Notes under the pieces: generated by a model
What the model was told of the DNA's origin: nothing
Database searches by the model: none
The model's input: the letters and a program-made list of their open reading frames with translations, nothing else
Assembly (NCBI RefSeq): GCF_014698445.1
Contig: NZ_JACJSZ010000014.1
Span: 1-64,000 of the forward strand
Source: Microcystis elabens FACHB-917
Lineage (GTDB): Bacteria > Cyanobacteriota > Cyanobacteriia > PCC-6307 > Cyanobiaceae
DNA: 64,000 nt
Direction of reading: 5' to 3'
Shown here: one piece after another, positions 52,110 through 61,121 of the stretch
How positions within the stretch are numbered: the stretch's first letter is position 1
Layout of the letters: every line of letters starts with the position of its first letter
Made by a program: the position numbers and the translations under genes

Positions 52110-53756
52110 ATGGAGGGAGCTCCCCTGCCGGTGCTCCCGTCAGACCTCCCAACCGGGCCCGGTGGCGGCGCGTTCCCAGAGAAGCCGCAGGGGACTGGGC
52201 CCCGGCTGATGCTGGAGCCCGGCACGCTGGCGGTACCGGTGCTGCCGGGGGAGAGCGACACCTCGGTGGCGTTCGACTGGGTGCAGGCCGCGGTGGAAGC
52301 CGTGGCGCTGGGACGGGTGACCGTGGCTGGCCAGACGGGGCCCACGGTGGCGGCGCTGTTCTATGCCATGGCCGGAACGGAGCTGTACGAGGCCTGGCAG
52401 CTCTTCGATCCGGCGAGGACGAGCCTGGAATGGCCGTCGGGACGGATGCTGGAGTTGCTGGAGCGGACGGCCCGGCTGCTCACGACCCACCTCACGACGT
52501 CGGGGAAGGAGGCCTTCGTGGACAAGGTGATCGCCGCAACGGCCTACCAGGTGCTTACGGGACTGGAGCCGCAGGCAGAGCCGCTGTTCGCAGAGACCCA
52601 CGCGGACCACGTCCAGCCCCTTGGCCAGGGATTGGATGGGGCCACCCAGCTGCTGGCCTGGCAAGTGTCCAGGGCCATCCTGCGTCGAGCCGCGGACGAC
52701 GGGGCCGCCGCTGACGCCACGGCTCCCTTCACGCCGGTGAACGGCGACCCGGCGCATGTGATCGACATCGCACGCTGGACGCCCGGATACCGGGTGGGCG
52801 ACGATCCCGGCTCCGGGCTGCAGACCTGTCTCACCCCGGGCTGGGGAACGGTGCGGGCCTACCTGCCGGCCAAGCAGCTTGAGGCGTTCCTTGCCACACT
52901 GAAGGAGCCGGAGCCGTTCCTGCTCCGGGACGGTGCCACGGCGGATCAGCAGAGCCGCACGATCACCACCGCAGCAGGGGAGGTGGTGCCGATCGATCAG
53001 GCGGCGGTGGGGAGCCTCATCAACCCGGCCTTCATCGCCCAGGCGGAGCGGGTGATCGCGGTGAGCGCCGGGCTCACGGAGGAGCAGAAGTTCAGCGCCG
53101 AGTTCTGGGAAGACGGTGCGGGCACGCCGTTCCCTCCCGGCACCTGGATGATCTTCGGCCAGTACGCCGCCGAACAGCGGGATCTGCCGTTGTGGGAGGA
53201 AGTGAAGCTGTACTTCAGCCTGGGCCAGGCCCTGCAGTCGGCCGCCGTGGCCACCTGGCAAGGGAGGACCGTGGCGGATTATCCACGGCCCGTGGAGGTG
53301 ATCCGCGACCTGAGCGCGCTGGACCTGGTGGGGGAACCGGATCCGCTCACCGGGCTTTCCACCGTCGCGGCCTATTCACGCGACACCGATGAAACGGAAA
53401 CGATCGACGGCACCACCTGGCAGACCTACCAGCGACCCGGTGGCAGCTACAGCCCGCCGTTTCCGGAATTTCCCTCCGGGCACAGCACCTTCTCGGCGGC
53501 GGCAGCGGCGGTGCTGGAGCGTCTGGTGGGTGACGACTTCGGCGGCGCCGTGAGCGGGCGGGGCGTGTTCGAACCGGCCAGCGCCAATGAAGTGGTGACA
53601 CTGCACTGGGACACCTGGCGGGAGGCCAGTGAAGCGGCGGGCCTCTCCCGCCTCCACGGCGGCATCCACCTCGATGACGGCAACCAGCAGGGGCTGGCCC
53701 TGGGGGCTCTGATCGGCCAGGCCACCGTCCAGGCCGCTATACAACTCTGGGCCTGA
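52110..53756 (+). CDS. Vanadium-dependent haloperoxidase-like protein
   Basis: The 548-residue helical protein ends in the PAP2/VHPO core. FPEFPSGHSTFSAAAAAVLE contains the Ser-Gly-His that binds and activates vanadate. SRLHGGIHLDDGNQQGLALG has Arg and the vanadate-ligand His in the i, i+6 arrangement of chloro- and bromoperoxidases. It should oxidise halides with hydrogen peroxide. No clear signal peptide is visible; the N-terminus is Pro/Gly-rich. ATG 52110 directly follows a possible TTG. A GC-rich hairpin lies downstream. Confidence 0.8.
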   Translation: MEGAPLPVLPSDLPTGPGGGAFPEKPQGTGPRLMLEPGTLAVPVLPGESDTSVAFDWVQAAVEAVALGRVTVAGQTGPTVAALFYAMAGTELYEAWQLFDPARTSLEWPSGRMLELLERTARLLTTHLTTSGKEAFVDKVIAATAYQVLTGLEPQAEPLFAETHADHVQPLGQGLDGATQLLAWQVSRAILRRAADDGAAADATAPFTPVNGDPAHVIDIARWTPGYRVGDDPGSGLQTCLTPGWGTVRAYLPAKQLEAFLATLKEPEPFLLRDGATADQQSRTITTAAGEVVPIDQAAVGSLINPAFIAQAERVIAVSAGLTEEQKFSAEFWEDGAGTPFPPGTWMIFGQYAAEQRDLPLWEEVKLYFSLGQALQSAAVATWQGRTVADYPRPVEVIRDLSALDLVGEPDPLTGLSTVAAYSRDTDETETIDGTTWQTYQRPGGSYSPPFPEFPSGHSTFSAAAAAVLERLVGDDFGGAVSGRGVFEPASANEVVTLHWDTWREASEAAGLSRLHGGIHLDDGNQQGLALGALIGQATVQAAIQLWA

Positions 53757-53763
53757 GGCGCAG

Positions 53764-53791
53764 AAAAAGGCCCTGCCGGAGAAGCAGGGCC
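53764..53791 (-). terminator. Rho-independent terminator for the minus-strand surface-protein gene
   Basis: GGCCCTGC (53769-53776) and GCAGGGCC (53784-53791) form a perfect eight-base stem with a seven-base loop. Read on the minus strand the stem is followed by TTTTT (complement of 53764-53768), the intrinsic-terminator layout. It lies about 30 bases after the stop of the gene at 53824. Confidence 0.8.
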
Positions 53792-53823
53792 TGGATGGGT
53801 GAAGCGGCTGGGCCGCTGGTGGC

Positions 53824-54546
53824 TCAGGCTTCGGCACGCACCTTGAGCCGGTTCCTCAGCCGACGGCTGTAACTGAAGGCGGCGCCGACTCCCAGCAGCG
53901 GCAGGGGGCCGGGAACGGTGTGGGATTGGATATAGGTGTTATTGAAGCCCTCAATGCCGCAATTGGGGCAGGTGCTCCACACGTCCCTGACAGCAATGGA
54001 CTTATAGGGGCCGATCGCCTGGAAAACGCCTGGGGCCAGGGGGTCAGGAATGCCGTCCGGGGAGGACACAACAAGCGCGCCATTGATGTATTTAGCGACA
54101 GTACTCGATGGATCATTTGTTGTTTGAAAGATTTCACTGTCAATCCTCACACCGCTGATCCGGTCTTGAGAGGGAGGAACAACAGCAAGATGATACTCAA
54201 AATTTCCCTGTGAGTTGAAGTAGGCTCGAGTGAAGGCAACCTCAACCTCATAGGTGTTAAAGGCTTGGAACTTGATCATACCCTCCACAGGATCCCCAAC
54301 GTTCACCATAGGAATCTCGGTCAGTGTGAACTCCTTATCGTCAAGAGCCCACTGGGTTCGATTCTATGGATCGTCGCTACATGTTGCGCTTGCGGTGCCA
54401 AAAGTACACTCATAAAAGCTCTGAGCCTTGGCCTCCCCACCCGCCAGCAGGGAGCCGTCCAGAACGGTTGCGGCGAGGAGAGCGGACTTGGCCAGGCCGG
54501 CACTGGAAGCAACCAGCTTCGAGAGGGGGGAACGGAGGAGATTCAT
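53824..54546 (-). pseudogene. Exported protein with PEP-CTERM-like tail, interrupted by an in-frame TAG
   Basis: ATG 54546 starts an N-terminal region with a signal peptide (SALLAATVLDGSLLAGGEAK, cleavage after AKA). The mature start is QSFYECTFGTASATCSDDP, then TAG at 54366-54364. The same frame continues without loss of sense (NRTQWALDDKEFTLTEIPMV, then NVGDPVEGMIKFQ) to 53824. It ends with VPGPLPLLGVGAAFSYSRRL, the same sorting-tail type as in the YHYH gene. So one nonsense codon splits a gene of about 240 codons. The mature domain has four cysteines and is otherwise unrecognised. ATG 54309 could restart a chain without signal peptide. Confidence 0.7.
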
Positions 54547-55013
54547 GACTGGAAGGTCGAAGACCTCGAATCAGTACCCAGGCAAAGTATCAGCATTGAC
54601 GGGAAGCCGTCCAAGCCCTGGATTCCTGGTGATCACGCAGGCCAATGAGTCGGCAGACATCGCTGGCTCAGCTGCCCAGACCATTAGCAGCACAAGGGTT
54701 CTGAGCGATTTGACTGAAAACTGAATCGCCGCTTCCATGGCCTCACGGAGTAGCGCAGATTACCAAGTCAGCCGAGGCTGCGTGAAAACGAGGCCAGATT
54801 GGCCGCACATCCGCAGCACATCCACTTCGCATCCACGGATCACTCCTATGTCTCGAAGATGTCGGAGTCAGCTGACAGTGCACGTAAAGATTATGCCCAT
54901 TCTTGCGTCCCCAGATCCTCCGGTTCGCCGCCGAGCGCGCGGCTGTGCTCGGCCGTGATCGGCCGTGATCGGCCGTGATCGGCACGGTAATCGGCGTGGC
55001 GCCGGCGGCCCCC
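54547..55013. other. AT-richer spacer between the surface-protein gene and the SH3-like gene
   Basis: No gene is supported in this stretch of nearly 470 bases. Its left part probably holds the promoter of the minus-strand surface-protein gene. Its right end carries a short tandem repeat next to the stop of the following minus-strand gene. Small open frames on both strands lack coding features. Confidence 0.4.
54951..54980. repeat. Three tandem copies of GGCCGTGATC
   Basis: The ten-base unit GGCCGTGATC occurs three times in a row, with a partial fourth (GGCACGGTAATC) and degenerate copies around it. It lies about 35 bases after the stop of the minus-strand gene ending at 55014. It could be a simple slippage repeat. 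Confidence 0.85.
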
Positions 55014-55820
55014 TCAGGGAACCTTCTGCACGGCACTCTTCTGCGTCTTCACCTTGGCCCAGACGGCCTCGTTGCCGCCTGGCAGCGGTGTGGACTGCAG
55101 GCCATGGATCCGGAGGATCTGACCCCTGGGAATGATGCCGAGGGAGCTTCCCGAGCGGATCGAGCCCTTGTCCCTGAGGTAGACGGAGGTGATGGTGGTG
55201 ACGTCGGCACCGGGCCCCGGTTTCCTCCGGGCATTGATGGTGCGGTCGTCCCTGAGCCCGCCGGATGGATCGGCCTTGCCGATGTAGATCCATCCCTGCA
55301 GCTCGGACTCGGCGAGCTTGGCCGTCGTGATCTCCTCCAGGGCCATGGCGACGGGCGACGGCTGCACCGCCACATTCGCCGTACCGCCTTTGCGGATCTG
55401 GCTCTGAACACTCACATCCTCCGCCCGTGCCAGCAGCTCCAGAGCGGTCTTGCAGGTCGACAGCTGGGGGTTCTCCTTGCACTCCTGGCCAAGAAGAAAG
55501 GCGGCGGCATCACGGAGACTGTTCTTGCCGCTCTGCAGGGCGAGATTGGCGATGTTCAGCTTGTCTTTCTCGTTCGTGGCGATGATGTACAGGCCAACCA
55601 GCGCCACCTTGCCTTTCGTCTCGTTATCTCCGGTCAGGTTATCCATCTGATCCAGGATCTGCCTGGAGAAGGCCTGCGTTCGCTTGGCTTCCTCCAGCGA
55701 CTGGGTGATTCTTACCGAGCTCCAGGCCTGGAAGGCACCAGAAAGTGATACCACCGAAGCCGTGAAAATGCTCAGATTTCTGATCAGAGAGGAACCCTCA
55801 TCGGAAGGCGATGGTGGCAT
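55014..55820 (-). CDS. Membrane-anchored protein with C-terminal SH3-like domain
   Basis: The 268-residue protein has an N-terminal hydrophobic segment (IRNLSIFTASVVSLSGAFQA), a helical middle (NETKGKVALVGLYIIATNEK, DAAAFLLGQECKENPQLSTC) with two cysteines and a C-terminal SH3b-like beta domain. The domain reads VTTITSVYLRDKG, then IPRGQILRIHGLQ, then NEAVWAKVKT. SH3b domains often bind peptidoglycan or proteins. Function unknown. It sits at the edge of an AT-richer accessory segment. Confidence 0.65.
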   Translation of the reverse strand: MPPSPSDEGSSLIRNLSIFTASVVSLSGAFQAWSSVRITQSLEEAKRTQAFSRQILDQMDNLTGDNETKGKVALVGLYIIATNEKDKLNIANLALQSGKNSLRDAAAFLLGQECKENPQLSTCKTALELLARAEDVSVQSQIRKGGTANVAVQPSPVAMALEEITTAKLAESELQGWIYIGKADPSGGLRDDRTINARRKPGPGADVTTITSVYLRDKGSIRSGSSLGIIPRGQILRIHGLQSTPLPGGNEAVWAKVKTQKSAVQKVP

Positions 55821-55942
55821 CGTTCATCCCGCCAGCAACACTCTCACCCTATGCATGGCGTACCTCACCGGTCCGGCGGGCCGTGCGGGCCAGCGCGTCG
55901 GACGTAGCCAGCCGAACCCCTTGGTGCCTCGAGCGACCCGCT

Positions 55943-56383
55943 TCAGGCGGTGGTGATGGAGCCCCGCATCGACCATGGATCCCGCACCCGGACTCCAGCG
56001 CTCAGAAAGGCCGGCGTCTGGCGGGTCACCAGCGTCAGATCGTTCACCAGGGCGATCGCGGCGATCTGAAGGTCGAGGGCGTGGAGGGGATGGCGTACCC
56101 GGAGCTGGCCCCAGAGCTGGGCGGCCCTGGCATCCAGCCTCAGAAGGCTGTCGCCATGGTCCTGGAGCAGCCGCTCCAGCCAGTCCTCCAGTTGCCTGGC
56201 CTGGGGTTCCTCCCCCCGCTGTCGGATCTGGGCCAGGGCTCGACTGAGCTCCCCCACGGTGATCGCCGCCAGAAACAGTCGCTGCTGGTCCCGCAGAACC
56301 TCCTCGAAGAAGGCGCGCACCCCTGGATGGGTCGCGCTGCCCTCGCGGGCCTCGCCGATGACGAACGTGTCGATCAGGTACGT
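55943..56383 (-). CDS. PIN-domain toxin (FitB/VapC-like) without a normal start codon
   Basis: The frame starting upstream reads T-Y-L-I-D-T-F-V-I-G-E at the position where FitB/VapC toxins have M-Y-L-L-D-T. The expected ATG is ACG at 56383-56381, preceded in frame by the TGA at 56392-56390. The catalytic acids are present: Asp of LIDT, Glu of ITVGELSRALAQI and Asp of HALDLQIAAIALVNDL. The first later start is GTG 56320, which would remove the first Asp. The toxin is thus either silenced by a start-codon change or translated from ACG by coupling to the overlapping antitoxin. PIN toxins cleave RNA. Confidence 0.7.
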   Translation of the reverse strand, partial: TYLIDTFVIGEAREGSATHPGVRAFFEEVLRDQQRLFLAAITVGELSRALAQIRQRGEEPQARQLEDWLERLLQDHGDSLLRLDARAAQLWGQLRVRHPLHALDLQIAAIALVNDLTLVTRQTPAFLSAGVRVRDPWSMRGSITTA

Positions 56384-56628
56384 CGCCCGTCATCGGCGGT
56401 GGTGCCGGATCCGGGGCCCGACCGGGGCTCACGCTCGAAATCCTCGTCCCGACCGACGCCGGGAATGGCCATCAGGCGCTCAGCCAGGCTGCCGCAGGGA
56501 GTGATCGGCAACCAGGCCGCCAGGATCGCCCGGTGCTCGGCTTCCTCGCTGCGTCCGTGGATGCCGGCGCGGCGCCGCAGGGCCCGCACGATGGCATCGT
56601 CGAGATCCTTGACCACCAGATCGACCAT
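56374..56628 (-). CDS. FitA-like ribbon-helix-helix antitoxin
   Basis: The 84-residue protein begins with the FitA pattern VDLVVKDLDDAIVRALRRRA followed by GIHGRSEEAEHRAILAAWL. This is the ribbon-helix-helix DNA-binding region of antitoxins paired with PIN toxins. The C-terminal half is disordered and would wrap the toxin. It overlaps the toxin frame by ten bases, as usual for such operons, and should repress its own promoter. Confidence 0.82.
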   Translation of the reverse strand: MVDLVVKDLDDAIVRALRRRAGIHGRSEEAEHRAILAAWLPITPCGSLAERLMAIPGVGRDEDFEREPRSGPGSGTTADDGRRT

Positions 56629-56781
56629 GGCCCTTGCGGGGCAGCGATCCTGACGCTAATTCGCATGGCGCCGACGGCCCGGCGGATGCCGCGGCTCCGC
56701 CGCACTCCTGCACCGCCTGGCCCCCGGGAAGGGGAGCGGCCCCGGCTCTCCTAAGGTTCGGATGGCACCGGGCGGCTGACC

Positions 56782-59508
56782 ATGAACCCTCCCGAGGCTG
56801 TGGCCTGGCAGGCCCTTTCGGGTCCGGAGTGCCTGAGGCGGCTCGGGGTGGGCGAGGAAGGCCTGAGCGAACCCGCAGCGGCCGGGCGTCTTGCCACCAC
56901 AGGCCCCAACCGGCTGATCCTGCCGCCGGGGCCGGGCCGCTGGCGGATTCTGCTGGATCAGTTCAGCAACGTGATGCTGCTCCTGCTGCTGGCGGTGGCG
57001 GCGGTGTCGGCCGCCCTGGCCGTGATGGATCATGCCGTCCCCAAGGATGCGATCGCGATCCTGCTGATCGTGGCGCTCACCGCCCTGCTGGGCTACGTGC
57101 AGGAGAGCCGGGCGCTGCTGGCCCTGCGCAGTCTGCTGAACCTAGCCCAGCCCCTGGCACGCGTCCGCCGCGACGGACGCTGGCAGCGCCTCCCAGGTGA
57201 CCGGCTGGTGCCCGGTGATCTGATCCGCCTCGAATGCGGCGACCGGGTGCCCGCCGATGCGCGGCTGCTGGAGGCCAGCGATCTGGGGCTGCAGGAGTCG
57301 GCCCTCACCGGCGAGGCCGACCTGGTCAGCAAGCGTCCCGAACCGCCTCTGGCGGCGGAGACCCCACTGGTGGAGCGCAGCAACTGTCTCTTCCTCGGCA
57401 CCGCGGTGGGTCGGGGCCGGGGACTGGCTGTGGTGACCGCCACGGGCATGGCTACCGCGCTCGGAGGGATCGCCACGCTGATCCATACCGCCCGCCCGGA
57501 GCCGACGCCGCTGCAGCAACGGCTGGCGGACCTGTCCCGCCGGCTGGTGGCCTGGGCGCTGGGGCTCGTGGCGGCGGTGGTGCTGGGGGGCTGGCTGCTC
57601 GGCGGCTCCCCCCTGGCCCTGCTGGAGCTGGCCCTCTCCACCGCCGTGGCGATCGTGCCGGAGGGGCTGCCGGCGGTGATCACGGTGAGCCTGGCCATCG
57701 GCACCCAGCGGATGGTGGGCCGCGCCGCCCTGATCCGCCACCTGCCGGCCGTGGAGGCGCTGGGTGCCATCACCGTCGTCTGCACCGACAAGACCGGCAC
57801 CCTCACCCAGAACCGGCAGGTGGTGACGGAGCTGCGCTGCGGCACCCTGGCCCTCCATCCCGATGGGGAGGGCCTGCGGGCCAGCGAGCTGGCGCCGCCG
57901 CCGGGAGCCGTGGCGGGGTGCGGCCCCGCCAGCCTCGAGCTGCTGCTGCAGGCTGGCGCGCTCTGCAACGACGCCGAGCCGCAGGAACGCGGCGGCGGAC
58001 TGGGCGATCCCACCGAGCTGGCGCTGCTGGAGATCGCCGGCCGGGCGGGCCTTGAGGTGGCCCGTCTGCGGGCGGAGCACGGCCGGGCTGCCGAGAGGCC
58101 CTTCGATGCCGAACGGCGGATGATGGCGGTGTGGCTGAGTGACCCCGAGGGCAGCCTGACGGCACCCCTGGGCCCCCCACCCTCCGGCGATCCGGCCACG
58201 GGCGGGAGTCCGGCGCAGGGCTCGCTGCTTCTGATCGGCAAGGGCGCTCCTGAGGTGATCCTGTCCCGGTGCGATCGCTGGCTGGACGGGCCGGGGATCC
58301 GTCCCCTCAGCGAGGCCCAGCGGGACTGGTGGCTGGAGCAGGCCCGCGGACTGGCCGCCTCGGGGCTGCGGCTGCTGGCCTTCGCCGCCGCCCCCCGGCA
58401 TCGGGGCCCGGAGGACGCTCTTGAGAACCTGGTGCTGCTCGGCCTGATGGCCCAGCGCGATCCGCCGCGGCCGGAGGTGCCGGAGGCCGTGGCCCGTTGC
58501 CGCGGGGCCGGCATCCGGCCGGTGATGGTCACCGGCGACCACCCCCTCACGGCGCGCGCGATCGGCGAGGCCATCGGCATGGTGGAACCGGACAGCCCCA
58601 TCGTTCAGGGGCCGGAGCTGGAGGGCCTCGATGGGGCGGCGCTCGAAGCGCTGGTGCGACGGACCAGCCTCTTCGCCCGGGTGGTGCCGGAACAGAAACT
58701 CCGCATCGTGCAGGCGCTCCAGGCCACCGGCGCGGTGGTGGCCATGACCGGTGACGGGGTCAATGACGCCCCGGCCCTGCGACAGGCCCATGTCGGAGTG
58801 GCCATGGGCATCAGCGGCTCGGACGTTAGCCGGGAGGCCGCCGACGTGGTGCTGCTCGACGACAACTTCGCCTCGATCATCAATGCCGTCGAGGAGGGCC
58901 GGCAGGTCTACGCCAACATCCGCCGCTTCGTGCGCTTCATCCTGGGCTGCAATCTGGGCGAACTGATCACCATCGCCTTCGCCCCGCTGCTCGGGCTGGC
59001 CCTCACCCCCCTGCAGATCCTCTGGATCAATCTGGTGACCGACGGACTGCCGGCGCTGGCCCTCGCCCTGGGCCCGCCGGAGGAGGATCTGATGCGCCAG
59101 CCGCCGATCGAACCCGGTGAATCGATCTTCGCCCGGGGTCTGGGACGCGCCATCCTGCGCACCGGACTGGTGTTCGGTGCCCTTGTGGTTGCGCTGATGG
59201 CGGTGGCCGCCCGCCTGGGATGGCCCTGGCAGACGATGGCGTTCACCACCCTCTGCCTGGCCCAGCTGGGCCATGCCCTCTCGGCCGGCAGCGACCGGGC
59301 CCTGTGGCGCACCGCTCCGGCGGCGAACCCCTGGCTGCTGGGGGCGGTGCTGGCCAGCGTCGTGCTGCAGCTGATGCTCCTCTACGTCCCGCCCCTGGCC
59401 ACCTTCTTCGCCGTCACGCCGCTGACGGCCACCGAGCTGGCGGCCTGCGGGGGCGTCAGCTCGGTGTTCGTCAGCTACCTGGAGCTGGAGAAGCTGGGGA
59501 GCCGATAG
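56782..59508 (+). CDS. P-type cation ATPase, calcium-type (P2A)
   Basis: The 908-residue pump has the TGE actuator motif (ESALTGEADLV), VPEGLPA in helix 4 (about 292), the phosphorylation site CTDKTGTLTQN (Asp about 336), KGAPEVILSRC, the MVTGDHPLTA hinge motif and MTGDGVNDAPALRQA (about 656). Helix 6 has NLVTDGLPALALAL. PEGL together with NxxTD fits the SERCA-like P2A group that expels Ca2+ (PacL in cyanobacteria). Manganese is an alternative. It stands alone, 150 bases after the antitoxin start on the opposite strand. Confidence 0.9.
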   Translation: MNPPEAVAWQALSGPECLRRLGVGEEGLSEPAAAGRLATTGPNRLILPPGPGRWRILLDQFSNVMLLLLLAVAAVSAALAVMDHAVPKDAIAILLIVALTALLGYVQESRALLALRSLLNLAQPLARVRRDGRWQRLPGDRLVPGDLIRLECGDRVPADARLLEASDLGLQESALTGEADLVSKRPEPPLAAETPLVERSNCLFLGTAVGRGRGLAVVTATGMATALGGIATLIHTARPEPTPLQQRLADLSRRLVAWALGLVAAVVLGGWLLGGSPLALLELALSTAVAIVPEGLPAVITVSLAIGTQRMVGRAALIRHLPAVEALGAITVVCTDKTGTLTQNRQVVTELRCGTLALHPDGEGLRASELAPPPGAVAGCGPASLELLLQAGALCNDAEPQERGGGLGDPTELALLEIAGRAGLEVARLRAEHGRAAERPFDAERRMMAVWLSDPEGSLTAPLGPPPSGDPATGGSPAQGSLLLIGKGAPEVILSRCDRWLDGPGIRPLSEAQRDWWLEQARGLAASGLRLLAFAAAPRHRGPEDALENLVLLGLMAQRDPPRPEVPEAVARCRGAGIRPVMVTGDHPLTARAIGEAIGMVEPDSPIVQGPELEGLDGAALEALVRRTSLFARVVPEQKLRIVQALQATGAVVAMTGDGVNDAPALRQAHVGVAMGISGSDVSREAADVVLLDDNFASIINAVEEGRQVYANIRRFVRFILGCNLGELITIAFAPLLGLALTPLQILWINLVTDGLPALALALGPPEEDLMRQPPIEPGESIFARGLGRAILRTGLVFGALVVALMAVAARLGWPWQTMAFTTLCLAQLGHALSAGSDRALWRTAPAANPWLLGAVLASVVLQLMLLYVPPLATFFAVTPLTATELAACGGVSSVFVSYLELEKLGSR

Positions 59509-59550
59509 GGGCCTGCGCGATGCTGGATGGCCCCGCCACCCCGCCGGCCC

Positions 59551-59766
59551 ATGAGCCTCGATCAGGCGCGCTCCTTCCTGGCCCGCATGCAGGACGACCC
59601 GGCCCTTCGCGCCCAGGTGCTGGCCGCCGCCACCGCCGACGACGTCGCCCAGATCGCCGGCGGCAGGGGCTTCGACTTCTCCGGCGATGAGCTGCTGCGC
59701 CTGTCCGGCAAGAAGGTCGGTCGGGTCACGGTGACCAAGCAGGACATCCCCGGGGAATACAGCTGA
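59551..59766 (+). CDS. Nif11-like domain protein, 71 aa
   Basis: ATG 59551 gives a short protein that is almost only a Nif11 domain (SLDQARSFLARMQDDPALRA, then ATADDVAQIAGGRGFDFSGD). It has the basic tail LSGKKVGRVTVTKQDIPGEY. There is no Gly-Gly processing site and no cysteine, serine or threonine-rich core, so it is unlikely to be a modified-peptide precursor. Nif11 proteins without a core are common in picocyanobacteria and of unknown role. Confidence 0.8.
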   Translation: MSLDQARSFLARMQDDPALRAQVLAAATADDVAQIAGGRGFDFSGDELLRLSGKKVGRVTVTKQDIPGEYS

Positions 59767-59809
59767 GCGGGGCGGAGGGACGGGCTGAGGGGCCGGCTGG
59801 GACGGGCGA

Positions 59810-60241
59810 TCAGGCGACCGCCAGCCGGTGCCACTGGCTCCGGAAACGGGCCGGCACCGGATGGGGTTCGTAGTCCCTCGGGTCACTGGGCCCGTGGCGG
59901 AGCACGGCATTAACCAGCAGGGCGGGGATGCGGCCCCGGTTGATGGCGGCGTGGGGCACCCCGGGGGGAATGCAGACCCAGGTGGCCTCGTCCTCCCGCA
60001 GGGGGATGCGGCGCAGCTGGCGGTTCTGCAGCACCACCAGGTCGATCGCCCCCCGCAGCACCAGCAGCTGGTCCGTCTGAAAGCGGTGGCAGAAGAGCTC
60101 GAAGGCGTCCCCCCTGCCGATCTCGGCGATCAGGGTCTCGTCGCTAGCGCGGGGCGCCGAGAAGAGGGTGTCGCCATGGAGCGCACGCTCCACCGGCACG
60201 AGCTCGACGATTCTGGACAAGGGGGCTCGGGACTGGCCCAT
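59810..60241 (-). CDS. Cupin-fold protein, sugar-epimerase-like
   Basis: The 143-residue protein has the cupin strands GDAFELFCHRFQTDQLLVLR, AIDLVVLQNRQLRRIPL and WVCIPPGVPHAAINRGR, with the conserved PPGxxH motif. It resembles dTDP-4-keto-sugar epimerase-like or other small cupins, but the substrate is unknown. ATG 60241 is chosen; the frame is open to 60298. The AT-rich palindrome AATAT-CGTGA-ATATT just upstream (60252-60266) may be an operator or promoter element. Confidence 0.65.
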   Translation of the reverse strand: MGQSRAPLSRIVELVPVERALHGDTLFSAPRASDETLIAEIGRGDAFELFCHRFQTDQLLVLRGAIDLVVLQNRQLRRIPLREDEATWVCIPPGVPHAAINRGRIPALLVNAVLRHGPSDPRDYEPHPVPARFRSQWHRLAVA

Positions 60242-60328
60242 GGCGATCACGGCAATATCGTGAATATTCGCGACCGTTTTCGCGGCCATGCGTCGCATCT
60301 GCTACGCAAAAAACAGGGTCGTCAGGAA

Positions 60329-61078
<750 letters not shown>

Positions 61079-61121
61079 GGGACGGGGCGGCAACCGCTCC
61101 GGTTCTAACCGCCCCTCCGTC

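Noticed and set aside
57142-59910. 922-codon minus-strand frame opposite the P-type ATPase
   Set aside because: Antisense shadow of a gene with intact DKTGT and TGDGVNDAP motifs.
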